From contig NZ_JAJNCL010000001.1 of assembly GCF_021025955.1 (NCBI RefSeq), forward strand, positions 248,001 to 312,000: a DNA stretch of 64,000 nucleotides. The letters are read 5' to 3'. Shown piece after piece: positions 9,655 through 17,535 of this stretch. This stretch comes from Rhodococcus qingshengii. Lineage in GTDB: Bacteria; Actinomycetota; Actinomycetes; Mycobacteriales; Mycobacteriaceae. Each line of letters opens with the position of its first letter. Position 1 is the first letter of the stretch. Below the pieces are notes generated by a model. That model was not told where the DNA came from. It did not search any database and worked only from the letters and a program-made list of their open reading frames with translations. The position numbers and the translations under genes are program-made.

Positions 9655-11153
9655 CCGTTCCGTCCGCGGTGTCGGTCTCGGTACATTGGGGTGCATCCAA
9701 CATCTGGGTCGTATCGGGTCAACGCGAATTCTCTTGCAGTGCAGACCTCAGACGCGAACCGGCGTCGGGGCCCGGTATGACCGTTGTCAATGCAATCGAT
9801 TTCGTCGACGACGATTATGTCGACGTCGACGGTCGGATTGTCCCGACCGTATTGGAGTTGGCCAGGCTGATCTCCAGCGCGATGGACGGGTGCGGAATCG
9901 TCGACGCAGACATTCTTTATCTCAGTCATCCCTCGGATTGGGGCGTCCCGCGCAGGCGGCGATTGCTGGATGCCGCACGGCGAGTAGCGCATGACGTTGT
10001 CCTCGTGCCGACGTCGATCGCGGCGGCGAGGTCGGCGCATACGGCCTGGCGATCGCGGTGTGTCGTCCTCGAACTGCGCGGCGGAATGGTCGTCGCTTCC
10101 GTAGTCGGTGAGGTTGACGGTGAACTACGAATCGACGGGGCACAAAGTTCGGAGATCGCAGACGTTGCGGGATTGTTTTCCGCAATCGGAGACTTGTCGG
10201 TTCGGGACGCTGTGGTGTTGGTCGGGCCGCGCTCCCATGCGGTTGCTGCTTCGCTCGAACGTGGGTCGACGAATGTTCACGGTCACGCGAGCATTCGAAT
10301 TCTGGACGAGAGCCGTGTGGCTTCGTCTCTGGTCGATGCTCAGACGCTCGTTCGCCAGACGACCGTGCGGGACAGTTCCGGCCGAATCGTCGACAATTCG
10401 GCTTTTGGTGCCGGGTGGGTAGGCGCTCCGGACATTGCGATGTCGGTTCCTCGCGCGGACTCGAATACCCCGCTGCCGCGTCGTGTCGATGGGCACTTCG
10501 GAGGCCGTCGACGGTTCGCTGTGGCGCTTGTAGTGGGCGCCGTCGCGGCTGCGGTCGCGGCAACGATCGTGGTGTCCACTCGCGATCGAGGCGATTCTCC
10601 GTCGGCGGAGTCGGTCGCAGCTACGGCGGAAGACAATGTTGAAAACGTGCAGGCGTCGAAAGAGCAGGGAAAGCCTGTCCCGAAGAATTCGATTCCGTCG
10701 ATCGAGGCCGGTGCCACGCCGGAACTCGTGCGTGTGGACCTGGGAAGCGTTGCAGCAGAACTGCCTTCCGATTGGAAACTTGTGCCGCGAGGGGCCTCGA
10801 GCGGGCGTACCGATTTGTTACCCGGCTCCGGCGAGGATCGCAAGGTCGTGGTCATCGAGAAACGCCTGGCCGAAGGTGCGGGATTCGATTCCGTCGAAGG
10901 TGCTTTGCGTCAGCAGTTTTCGACGTTCGAGGACCCTTTGCGGTTCGGAGAGTTTTCCGTGCTCGACGATGGTGCAGGAAAACAGGCAGTGGTGTACGTC
11001 GAGTTTCCGGACGATTTCTCCGAGGTGCGTTGGCACGTGTACGTCGACAACGGATGGCAAGTGAGTATCGGCTGCCAGTATCTTCTCGGCGAGTGGGACA
11101 GTCTCGAAGCGGACTGCCGGCGGATGTGGCAGTCACTCGAATTCACGCCGTGA
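9636..11153 (+). CDS. Type VII secretion-associated membrane protein, Rv3446c family
   Basis: 505-residue protein in the place of Rv3446c of ESX-4. The N-terminal ~240 residues look like a degenerate actin/Hsp70-type fold (YLSHPSDWGVPRRRRLLDAA, VVLVPTSIAAARSA, CVVLELRGGMVVASVVGEVDG, DAVVLVGPRS) without the usual Asp-Gly-Thr phosphate loop. A membrane helix at about 289-312 follows (FAVALVVGAVAAAVAATIVV), then an acidic linker and a C-terminal extracytoplasmic domain with two Cys (IGCQYLL, EADCRRMW). GTG at 9636 overlaps eccC by 19 bp; another GTG at 9651 overlaps its stop as GTGA, and either may be used by coupled translation. The exact role is not established. Confidence 0.82.
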   Translation: MDATAVTVPSAVSVSVHWGASNIWVVSGQREFSCSADLRREPASGPGMTVVNAIDFVDDDYVDVDGRIVPTVLELARLISSAMDGCGIVDADILYLSHPSDWGVPRRRRLLDAARRVAHDVVLVPTSIAAARSAHTAWRSRCVVLELRGGMVVASVVGEVDGELRIDGAQSSEIADVAGLFSAIGDLSVRDAVVLVGPRSHAVAASLERGSTNVHGHASIRILDESRVASSLVDAQTLVRQTTVRDSSGRIVDNSAFGAGWVGAPDIAMSVPRADSNTPLPRRVDGHFGGRRRFAVALVVGAVAAAVAATIVVSTRDRGDSPSAESVAATAEDNVENVQASKEQGKPVPKNSIPSIEAGATPELVRVDLGSVAAELPSDWKLVPRGASSGRTDLLPGSGEDRKVVVIEKRLAEGAGFDSVEGALRQQFSTFEDPLRFGEFSVLDDGAGKQAVVYVEFPDDFSEVRWHVYVDNGWQVSIGCQYLLGEWDSLEADCRRMWQSLEFTP

Positions 11154-11337
11154 CCTCGGTTCGGTTGGTGCTGAAAACATTCTTCGGTCGGGCCGGAACC
11201 GTTGGCACTGAGGTCGCGTCAAAGTATGTGTAGCGCACATCAGGGAGTTCCGCTCGACCCCGGTGCACGTCCGACGGACAAGCCGTCGTGTGTGATCGCC
11301 GATACCGAACGGTACTCACCGAATCCAGGGGGACGAC

Positions 11338-11643
11338 ATGGGCTTTACCGCAACTACCGCTGAATTGATCGATTCGGCGGGGACGATCGACGGACATCTC
11401 GGTGACATCAGGGGACTGGTCAACGCTGTTCGGTCGGAGGCCGACGCTTCGCGCAATTCGTGGAACGGTGCGGCGCAGGTCGAATACGCAGGAATCATGG
11501 AGCGATACAACAGCGCGGCCCTGAAGTTGGACACTGCTCTGACCGACATCTGCGAGCAGATCAAGCAGGCCGCTGGAACCTTCGACTCGACCGAGGACGA
11601 CAACGTCAGCTCGCTTCGCGGCGCGACCGTGAACATGTCCTGA
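11338..11643 (+). CDS. esxU: WXG100 protein, EsxU-like ESX-4 substrate
   Basis: Small secreted helical-hairpin protein of 101 residues, expected to pair with the product at 11720. The WXG turn is W42-N43-G44 (RNSWNGAA), with amphipathic helices on both sides. No YxxxD/E secretion motif is found at the C-terminus (the two YAGIM and YNSAA stretches do not fit). ATG at 11338 follows an AGGGGGACGAC site. A 184-bp gap from the upstream gene probably holds a separate promoter. Named by order: first of two WXG100 genes between the Rv3446c-like gene and rplM. Confidence 0.88.
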   Translation: MGFTATTAELIDSAGTIDGHLGDIRGLVNAVRSEADASRNSWNGAAQVEYAGIMERYNSAALKLDTALTDICEQIKQAAGTFDSTEDDNVSSLRGATVNMS

Positions 11644-11719
11644 CCGTCGGATCTTCGCAGTTCGATCAAGCAGTTCTCACCCAGTAATTCTCTCCAGTCA
11701 CACCGAACCGGGAGCAGTT

Positions 11720-12013
11720 ATGTCCGACAGGATCAAGTACGACTTCGGCGGCCTCGCAATGTTGTCCGACCAGATGAAACAGCAGGCCAAGGCGATCAAC
11801 GACAAGCAGGGCGACATAAAGGTTGTCGTGGACAAGCTGCAAGCAGGCTGGGAAGGCGCAGGTTCCGAAGCGTGGAACGACGCACAGCGCCGCTGGGCCC
11901 AGGCCTCCGAAGAACTGAATATGGTTCTCGCGCAGATCGCCGGAGCGACGGCAAGCGGTTCCGAGAAGATGCAGGAAGCCGATCGGATCGCCGCGAACGG
12001 CTTCGGCCGCTGA
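11720..12013 (+). CDS. esxT: WXG100 protein, EsxT-like ESX-4 substrate
   Basis: Second WXG100 protein, 97 residues, with W44-E45-G46 in the turn (LQAGWEGAGSEAW) and long predicted helices on either side. It lies 76 bp after the EsxU-like gene, so the pair is likely cotranscribed and the products form a heterodimer, as WXG100 pairs do. It also lacks a YxxxD/E motif, so the export signal of this pair is not obvious. ATG at 11720 follows a GGGAGCAGTT ribosome site. Confidence 0.9.
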   Translation: MSDRIKYDFGGLAMLSDQMKQQAKAINDKQGDIKVVVDKLQAGWEGAGSEAWNDAQRRWAQASEELNMVLAQIAGATASGSEKMQEADRIAANGFGR

Positions 12014-12309
12014 CGATATTGGTCGCGATGACCCGACTGCCCCGGTACCGACAGGTTGCCGGGGCAGTCGCACATCGATCCGCGTATCGATCGCTCACAC
12101 CTTTGCGCTGGACGAGGATGCTGTAGGCAGGGATGGCCGCGCTTTGACCTGGCGGTGGGTAGACCGGTATCGTCTATCGGTGGCGTGCCGTAGGGCTCCG
12201 GCAGAAATGCGTGGAGACCGGCGGTTCTCGGGTCTCAACTGGCCGCCGAGGATCGTTTACGCGATACGCACATGGTCAGCAGTGGAATGAATTAAGACGA
12301 GGAAGATCT

Positions 12310-12753
12310 GTGTCTACGTACACCCCGAAGGCCGGAGATGTGACCCACTCGTGGCACGTCATCGACGCCACTGACGTGGTGCTCGGCCGTCTTGCCGTTC
12401 AGGCAGCGAACTTGCTGCGTGGCAAGCACAAGCCCACCTACGCGCCGCACATCGACGGTGGTGACTTCGTTGTCATCATCAATGCAGAGAAGGTTGCCAT
12501 CAGCGGCAACAAGCTCCAGGGCAAGAATGTTTACCACCACTCCGGATTCCCGGGTGGCCTGAAGTCCCGCACTGTCGGTGAGGTCCTCGACAGGACTCCC
12601 GATCGTCTCGTCGAGAAGGCCATTGTCGGCATGCTCCCCAAGACGAAGCTCGGCCGCGCAATGAGCAGCAAGCTCAAGGTCTACGCGGGCCCGAATCACC
12701 CCCACACCGCGCAGCAGCCGGTGCCGTTCGAGATCAAGCAGGTCGCACAGTGA
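12310..12753 (+). CDS. rplM: 50S ribosomal protein L13
   Basis: Early-assembling large-subunit protein. 147 residues from the GTG at 12310 with GACGAGGAAG upstream; the sequence begins [19 protein letters not shown] and carries the L13 core [19 protein letters not shown] and [16 protein letters not shown]. The longer open frame from 12211 is not a plausible start because L13 proteins of this group are 147 residues. The stop overlaps the rpsI start as GTGA. The 296 bp upstream of the start should hold the rplM-rpsI promoter; no clear element was recognised there. Confidence 0.97.
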   Translation: MSTYTPKAGDVTHSWHVIDATDVVLGRLAVQAANLLRGKHKPTYAPHIDGGDFVVIINAEKVAISGNKLQGKNVYHHSGFPGGLKSRTVGEVLDRTPDRLVEKAIVGMLPKTKLGRAMSSKLKVYAGPNHPHTAQQPVPFEIKQVAQ

Positions 12754-13262
12754 CATCGCCGGAAGAGCAGAACGTGTCCGAAGAGAACATCGAAGCAGTG
12801 GAAGAGCTTGTTTCCGCTGACGCAGTCGAGGTCGTCGAAGAGGTTGCTGCAGCTACGCTCGCACCGATCGTCCTCGATCGCCCGGTCCAGACCGTCGGTC
12901 GCCGCAAGGAGGCTGTCGTTCGCGTCCGGATGGCTCCCGGCACCGGTCAGTTCAAGCTCAACGGCCGCACGTTGGAGGATTACTTCCCCAACAAGGTTCA
13001 CCAGCAGCTGATCAAGGCTCCGCTGGTGCTCGTCGAGCGTCCCGAGTCTTTCGACATCATTGCACTGCTGCACGGTGGCGGCCCGTCCGGTCAGGCAGGC
13101 GCTCTGCGTCTGGCTATCGCACGCGCACTCATCGAGGTAACCCCTGATGATCGTCCGGCTCTCAAGCGTGCAGGCTTCCTGACGCGTGACGCCCGCGCCG
13201 TCGAGCGTAAGAAGTACGGCCTGAAGAAGGCCCGTAAGGCATCGCAGTACTCCAAGCGCTGA
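12750..13262 (+). CDS. rpsI: 30S ribosomal protein S9
   Basis: Small-subunit protein whose basic C-terminal tail reaches the P-site tRNA. The last residues [12 protein letters not shown] are diagnostic, and the core [27 protein letters not shown] and [19 protein letters not shown] is standard. An acidic ~45-residue N-terminal extension ([17 protein letters not shown]) is common in actinobacterial S9. GTG at 12750 overlaps the rplM stop (GTGA); a second GTG at 12774 is a possible start. Cotranscribed with rplM. Confidence 0.96.
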   Translation: MTSPEEQNVSEENIEAVEELVSADAVEVVEEVAAATLAPIVLDRPVQTVGRRKEAVVRVRMAPGTGQFKLNGRTLEDYFPNKVHQQLIKAPLVLVERPESFDIIALLHGGGPSGQAGALRLAIARALIEVTPDDRPALKRAGFLTRDARAVERKKYGLKKARKASQYSKR

Positions 13263-13314
13263 TGCTTTGCCGAGGTTGACCCAACGGGTCTGCTTCGGCA
13301 CCTGTTCACCACAT

Positions 13315-13347
13315 GAGCGGGCGTCCATCGTTACCGGACGCCCGCTC
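13315..13347 (+). terminator. Hairpin terminator after rplM-rpsI
   Basis: A perfect 12-bp stem, GAGCGGGCGTCC with GGACGCCCGCTC, and a 9-base loop, followed by TTGTGTTT. It lies 53 bp past the rpsI stop and 70 bp before the glmM start, separating ribosomal genes from glmM. Confidence 0.8.
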
Positions 13348-13417
13348 TTGTGTTTCTCGAAGAAATTCCATGCTCGAAGTTCCACTTTCGAGGTTCTCAG
13401 GATTCAGGAGTCGTTCT

Positions 13418-14755
13418 ATGGGTCGGTTGTTCGGTACTGATGGTGTTCGTGGACTTGCCAATTCGGATCTGACTGCAGATCTTGCATTGAGATTGGCAGT
13501 TGCCGCAGCGAGCGTACTGACAGCTGACACCTCGGATGTACGTCCGACCGCCGTGATCGGTCGCGACCCCCGCGCCAGCGGTGAGATGCTTCAAGCCGCG
13601 GTGACGGCCGGGCTGAGTTCCGCGGGCGTCGACGTGCTCGACGTGGGTATTCTTCCGACTCCCGCAGTTGCATACTTGACGGCAAAGCTCGACGCCAGTC
13701 TCGGTGTCATGATTTCGGCATCGCATAATCCCATGCCGGACAACGGAATCAAGATCTTTGCAGCCGGTGGACACAAGCTGGACGACTCAGTCGAGGTGGC
13801 GATCGAGGATGCACTCGACGGCACCGCGCCGCCCGTCCTTCCGACAGGTGCCGGGATCGGCCGAGTCCGTACGGTCGACGACGCCGCTCAGTTGTACCTG
13901 GCGCATCTGGCGAGTGCGGCGAGCGAGCCACTCGCCGGACTCACCGTTGTCGTCGACTGCGCCAACGGCGCAGCTTCCGCGCTCGCACCGGTTGCCTACG
14001 CCGCAGCGGGCGCTCGCGTCATCGCGATCAGCGCCGATCCCGACGGCCTCAACATCAACGACGGTTGCGGATCGACACACCTGGAGAATCTCCAGAAAGC
14101 TGTGGTCGAACACGGAGCGGATCTAGGGCTCGCGCACGACGGCGACGCCGACCGCTGCTTGGCCGTCGACGAGACCGGCGCGGTGGTCGACGGTGACGCC
14201 ATCATGGCGGTTCTGGCGATCGCGATGAACGAGGCCGGAGAGCTGGTCGAGGACACTCTCGTCGCGACCGTCATGAGCAATCTCGGGTTGCACATTGCGA
14301 TGCGCGAGGCCGGTATCAACATCGTGACGGCTGCCGTAGGTGACCGCTACGTCTTGGAAGAACTGCGCGCGGGCGGGTACAGCCTCGGCGGCGAACAGTC
14401 AGGCCATGTCGTGTTGCCGGCGTTCGGCACCACGGGCGATGGGATTCTCACCGGCCTCCGGCTGCTCGGACGCATGGCTCGTACGCGTAAGTCAGCATCC
14501 GTGCTGGCCGCAACGATGACCACCCTCCCGCAAGTGCTGATCAACGTGAAGGTCGGGGACAAGGCGACGGTCGCAGCGTCGCCGTCGGTGCTCGCAGCTG
14601 TCGCGGACGCCGAGCGCGTTCTCGGTGACGGTGGTCGAGTGCTCCTGCGCCCGTCCGGGACAGAGCAACTGGTCCGCGTCATGGTCGAGGCCACCGAACT
14701 TCCGCTCGCGCAGAAGTTGGCCGACGAGTTGGCTGAGATCGTCGGTTCGGTGTAG
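13418..14755 (+). CDS. glmM: Phosphoglucosamine mutase
   Basis: Converts glucosamine-6-phosphate to glucosamine-1-phosphate in UDP-GlcNAc synthesis for peptidoglycan and arabinogalactan linkage. 445 residues, normal for GlmM. Start [12 protein letters not shown] is the family N-terminus; the phosphoserine loop is [14 protein letters not shown], the metal loop DGDADR, the sugar loop GGEQSGH and the phosphate-binding loop [13 protein letters not shown] at 13418 has AGGAG eight bases upstream; the open frame back to 13313 crosses the terminator hairpin and is not coding. glmS follows about 2.8 kb downstream. Confidence 0.97.
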   Translation: MGRLFGTDGVRGLANSDLTADLALRLAVAAASVLTADTSDVRPTAVIGRDPRASGEMLQAAVTAGLSSAGVDVLDVGILPTPAVAYLTAKLDASLGVMISASHNPMPDNGIKIFAAGGHKLDDSVEVAIEDALDGTAPPVLPTGAGIGRVRTVDDAAQLYLAHLASAASEPLAGLTVVVDCANGAASALAPVAYAAAGARVIAISADPDGLNINDGCGSTHLENLQKAVVEHGADLGLAHDGDADRCLAVDETGAVVDGDAIMAVLAIAMNEAGELVEDTLVATVMSNLGLHIAMREAGINIVTAAVGDRYVLEELRAGGYSLGGEQSGHVVLPAFGTTGDGILTGLRLLGRMARTRKSASVLAATMTTLPQVLINVKVGDKATVAASPSVLAAVADAERVLGDGGRVLLRPSGTEQLVRVMVEATELPLAQKLADELAEIVGSV

Positions 14756-14866
14756 TTCTTCGTCACGCGTTCGCTTTTCGAGGGAACGTAATTGCGCCCG
14801 GCTGCGTCCAAGGAGTCAAAGGCCGCTCGACGTGCGAGTGGTTCCGCTGAAACTTGGGGGGCGCTC

Positions 14867-15172
14867 GTGGACGTCGACCGTGCTGGAACAGACGAATTGG
14901 CACGCCACGCGGTGTCGGTGGCTCAGGGGCTGCGCGATTCTGCGGAACCGCTCAGGCGTTTGCGATGGGGCGGTGCCGTTTCGGGCCGTGACTACGTCGA
15001 GCACGGAGCCGCGTTGGCGTCGGCATTGGCGGTCCTGAATTCTCGCGTGACTGGGCGTGCCGACCTTCTCGATACGCTGGGGTACCGACTTTTCTCCTCG
15101 GCTCAGGTGATCGCTGAGGTGGACCGTGAGGGTGCGCAGCGGTTGCGGGACTCTGGCGGGTCAGCCTCGTGA
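14867..15172 (+). CDS. Small helical protein, Rv3440c-like, type VII substrate-like
   Basis: 101 residues, function unknown, same place as Rv3440c (about 100 residues). Composition and spacing suggest a helical hairpin with a Trp-Gly-Gly turn at RRLRWGGAVSGRDY, followed by a long alanine/leucine helix and YRLFSSAQVIAEVDREG, reminiscent of WXG100 and EspC-type secreted proteins. No signal peptide or membrane helix. GTG at 14867 is chosen because of the GGGGGG site eight bases upstream; an in-frame TTG at 14792 would add 25 residues. The stop overlaps the next start (GTGA), so the three genes to 16613 form one operon. The type VII link is an inference. Confidence 0.72.
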   Translation: MDVDRAGTDELARHAVSVAQGLRDSAEPLRRLRWGGAVSGRDYVEHGAALASALAVLNSRVTGRADLLDTLGYRLFSSAQVIAEVDREGAQRLRDSGGSAS

Positions 15173-16317
15173 TAGCGAACAGCCGTACAGCCCAGTCAGT
15201 ACAGAACGGTTACTGCTCTTTCGAAGATATTCTTGCACTGCGTGATTCGCTCGTGCGTCCCGACGAGATTCTGGACGCTGGCGCTCGAGGGCTGCAGTTT
15301 TTCGACCGATTTCACGACCTGGCCACTCGGTTGGGGTTCGAAGAACGGGTTCTCACGTCTTACGAGGATTCGTATCGCGCAGAGGCCGGCATCGATTTCG
15401 CGCCCCTGGCGCGAGACGTGTCGGACATGGCTGGGGCGGTGGATGGTTCGGTTGCGGAGATCGCGATGCTGACGGTCCTGGCGGAGAATCTTCCTGCGGT
15501 GTGGAATGTTTCTGGCGTCGACGCGTTCGTAGATCAGGTCTTCGCGGCGAGGCAAGAAGCTCGGTCCGATGCGGATTCGGCGCCATTGTTGATCGTGCTG
15601 GCCGACGAACTCGCACAGACTGTTCGAAGGGCTCTGGCAGACAAGGCTTTCAAGGTGGCCTGCCTGGACCGGGCGACCATCGGCGGTCTGGGTGCGGGGG
15701 AGATCGATCAGCTGGCCCGCGTCGCCTCCAACGGTCGTGCCTCAGCGCCCTGGCTGGACACAGTTTTTCGTTCGGCGTATCTGGAGGCTCGCGACGAATT
15801 CGACAGGGCGTGTGCGCAGTGCGCGAGCGCGGTAGGCAATGCTTTTGATGCCGCGACTCAGTGGGTGACAGACGCGTTCCCGTCGACCTTGCCGGTCGCC
15901 GAGACGAACGAATCCGGTGCCGCGGCTGCGCCGATCTCTTTCTCGATCGGCGGCAACACGTGGGGCTTCTCGATTGCGCCCGACGGTCGTGGGGTAAGTC
16001 TCGATGTCGCCGGCGCCGACGGGAACTCTGCGTCGGTCACCGTGGAGTTGGACGAAAATGGTTGGCCGAGAATAGTTTTTGATGCCGTTCAGGAGGCGGT
16101 CATGCAGGAGACACACCCGCAAGAAGAGTCACAGCCCGCGACACTCCAACCCGATATCCCCCAACCCGAAATTCCCCAGCCCGAGGTGCCGGTTGAAACC
16201 ACCGCCGAAGTCTCGCCCGCGCCGGGCCCGGAGCCGCCAGTCACAGTCCCTGACGAGTCGATCGCGGTCCCTGAAGGAGAGACGGGTGCGGAGTTGGCCG
16301 GAGCCGGTCCGCTGTGA
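15169..16317 (+). CDS. Unknown protein with Pro-rich tail, Rv3439c-like
   Basis: 382 residues. The first ~225 are predicted mostly helical (repeated FDRFHDLATRLGF, VWNVSGVDAFVDQVF, AYLEARDEFDRACAQC), then a beta-rich segment (PISFSIGGNTWGFSIAPDGRGVSLDV with VTVELDENGWPRIVFD), then an acidic proline-rich tail with a short repeat (QPDIPQPEIPQPEVP). No signal peptide, membrane helix or enzyme motif is visible. Starts at a GTG overlapping the previous stop and ends overlapping the next gene, so it is tightly coupled to both. Rv3439c, also Ala/Pro-rich, holds this place in M. tuberculosis. It could be a type VII substrate or a partner of the small protein upstream. Confidence 0.75.
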   Translation: MIANSRTAQSVQNGYCSFEDILALRDSLVRPDEILDAGARGLQFFDRFHDLATRLGFEERVLTSYEDSYRAEAGIDFAPLARDVSDMAGAVDGSVAEIAMLTVLAENLPAVWNVSGVDAFVDQVFAARQEARSDADSAPLLIVLADELAQTVRRALADKAFKVACLDRATIGGLGAGEIDQLARVASNGRASAPWLDTVFRSAYLEARDEFDRACAQCASAVGNAFDAATQWVTDAFPSTLPVAETNESGAAAAPISFSIGGNTWGFSIAPDGRGVSLDVAGADGNSASVTVELDENGWPRIVFDAVQEAVMQETHPQEESQPATLQPDIPQPEIPQPEVPVETTAEVSPAPGPEPPVTVPDESIAVPEGETGAELAGAGPL

Positions 16318-16613
16318 GGTCCGTCCACGCACCGTTCGAAGGGATCCGTCGAACCCTCGATTCTCAACTCGACGACTTCCGTGAGCGCAGAGCGGCCGCG
16401 GTGAGCGAGGAATCGCGCCAGGAGCCACCGTCGCGGCGGTCCGAAACGACATCTGCCGAGAACGACACGGATGGGATCGTGAGAGCCGGCCCGTATCTGC
16501 GATCCGCGTCCGAGCCGACGATGCCGGGCCCGCCGACGATGCCGAGCCCGCCGCCGGACGCGAGCACGGACCCCTACTTACGCAACAGTTGGCTGGCCCG
16601 CGCGTCGGAGTGA
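16314..16613 (+). CDS. Small Pro-rich hypothetical protein
   Basis: 99 residues starting at a GTG that overlaps the previous stop (GTGA). An Arg/Glu-rich N-terminal helix (GIRRTLDSQLDDFRERRAAA) is followed by a disordered stretch with two similar Tyr-Leu-Arg motifs (GPYLRSAS, DPYLRNSW) and a proline-rich linker (PGPPTMPSPPPDAS). Its last 40 bp overlap the end of the convergent hydrolase gene. No family recognised. Coupling and codon pattern favour a real gene, though the downstream overlap leaves doubt. Confidence 0.6.
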   Translation: MRSVHAPFEGIRRTLDSQLDDFRERRAAAVSEESRQEPPSRRSETTSAENDTDGIVRAGPYLRSASEPTMPGPPTMPSPPPDASTDPYLRNSWLARASE

Positions 16614-17413
16614 GGTTCGATCGGGAGCAACGGCGCCGTGTGCGGAATCTCGACGTCGGGATCAGCGAAGTCCTTGTACTTCTTGTCGCCCGTCAGATGG
16701 AACAACAGGAAACCCGTGAGCAGGCACCGTGTGGCGGACTGTGTCTTGCGCTCGGATCCACCGAGACCCAGGGCACCGAGGAGTCGTCGGCCTTCGATCA
16801 GTCCGGCGTCTTGGCCGTCGTTCACGGTGCGTGCGACGACGGGACCGCCCCACTCCACGCTCAGCGGGCGGGCATTGCTGGTCAAGGAATCGACGTCGTC
16901 CTCGCCGGCGAGGATCAATCCGGGCGCTGTGATCTTCGACGCGTAGTTCTCTGCTTTGGGTGCTGTCGGGGCCGGAAACAGCGCGGCTACCGCACCGACA
17001 TCCCCGCGCTGCGCTGCGGCCAGTACCGCCGCGCCCGCGCCCATGCCGTGACCGGCAAAGGCGACACGATCGGGTTGGACGCTGATCTGGCCGGGGCCGA
17101 GTCGTACGCCGACGCAGATGTCGAGCGTCGCTCGAAGATCTGCAGCCAATCCGAGATGTGACGGGACCGGACCGCGTTCGCTGTCGGGCGCCGCTGCGAC
17201 AATTCCCCAGGAAGCGAGGTGCTGGAGTGTCTGCTCGTACTTGTGGGACCCGACCATCCACCCGTGCGCGAAGGCAACGGCGGGGAGATTGAAACCGGTT
17301 TCCGGCGTGTACACGACACCCGGCTGTCCGGCCAGGGCGAGGTTCCCTCGGAGAACTCGGTGCGGGCCGCGCTTTGACAGCTCACGGGTCAGTGTCTTCA
17401 GTTTCGGTGCCAC
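16574..17413 (-). CDS. Alpha/beta hydrolase, dienelactone hydrolase-like (Rv3438-like)
   Basis: About 279 residues with an alpha/beta-hydrolase arrangement: VVYTPETGFNLPAVAFAHGW (oxyanion strand), the nucleophile-elbow position occupied by AGHGMGAGAA (G-H-G-M-G, with His where Ser or Cys is expected), and later LILAGEDDVDSL (acid strand). The missing Ser suggests a non-catalytic or altered enzyme, unless the alignment is off. Same place as Rv3438 next to glmS. GTG at 17413 gives the conserved-looking N-terminus APKLKTLTREL; a TTG at 17467 would add 18 residues. Divergent from glmS. Confidence 0.75.
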   Translation of the reverse strand: MAPKLKTLTRELSKRGPHRVLRGNLALAGQPGVVYTPETGFNLPAVAFAHGWMVGSHKYEQTLQHLASWGIVAAAPDSERGPVPSHLGLAADLRATLDICVGVRLGPGQISVQPDRVAFAGHGMGAGAAVLAAAQRGDVGAVAALFPAPTAPKAENYASKITAPGLILAGEDDVDSLTSNARPLSVEWGGPVVARTVNDGQDAGLIEGRRLLGALGLGGSERKTQSATRCLLTGFLLFHLTGDKKYKDFADPDVEIPHTAPLLPIEPHSDARASQLLRK

Positions 17414-17535
17414 GGGTGAAGACGTTATCCGATGTGCCGCCTCGTGTATGCGGAGCGGACACTGCAACCAGGTGCGGGATGTCTTCGGAACCGCAAAATG
17501 CGCCCACCACTGATGTCCAAGTACCCTGAGTCACC

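Noticed and set aside
17414..17535. glmS ribozyme or riboswitch
   Set aside because: Only 68-122 bp and no ribozyme core seen; actinobacteria do not use it.
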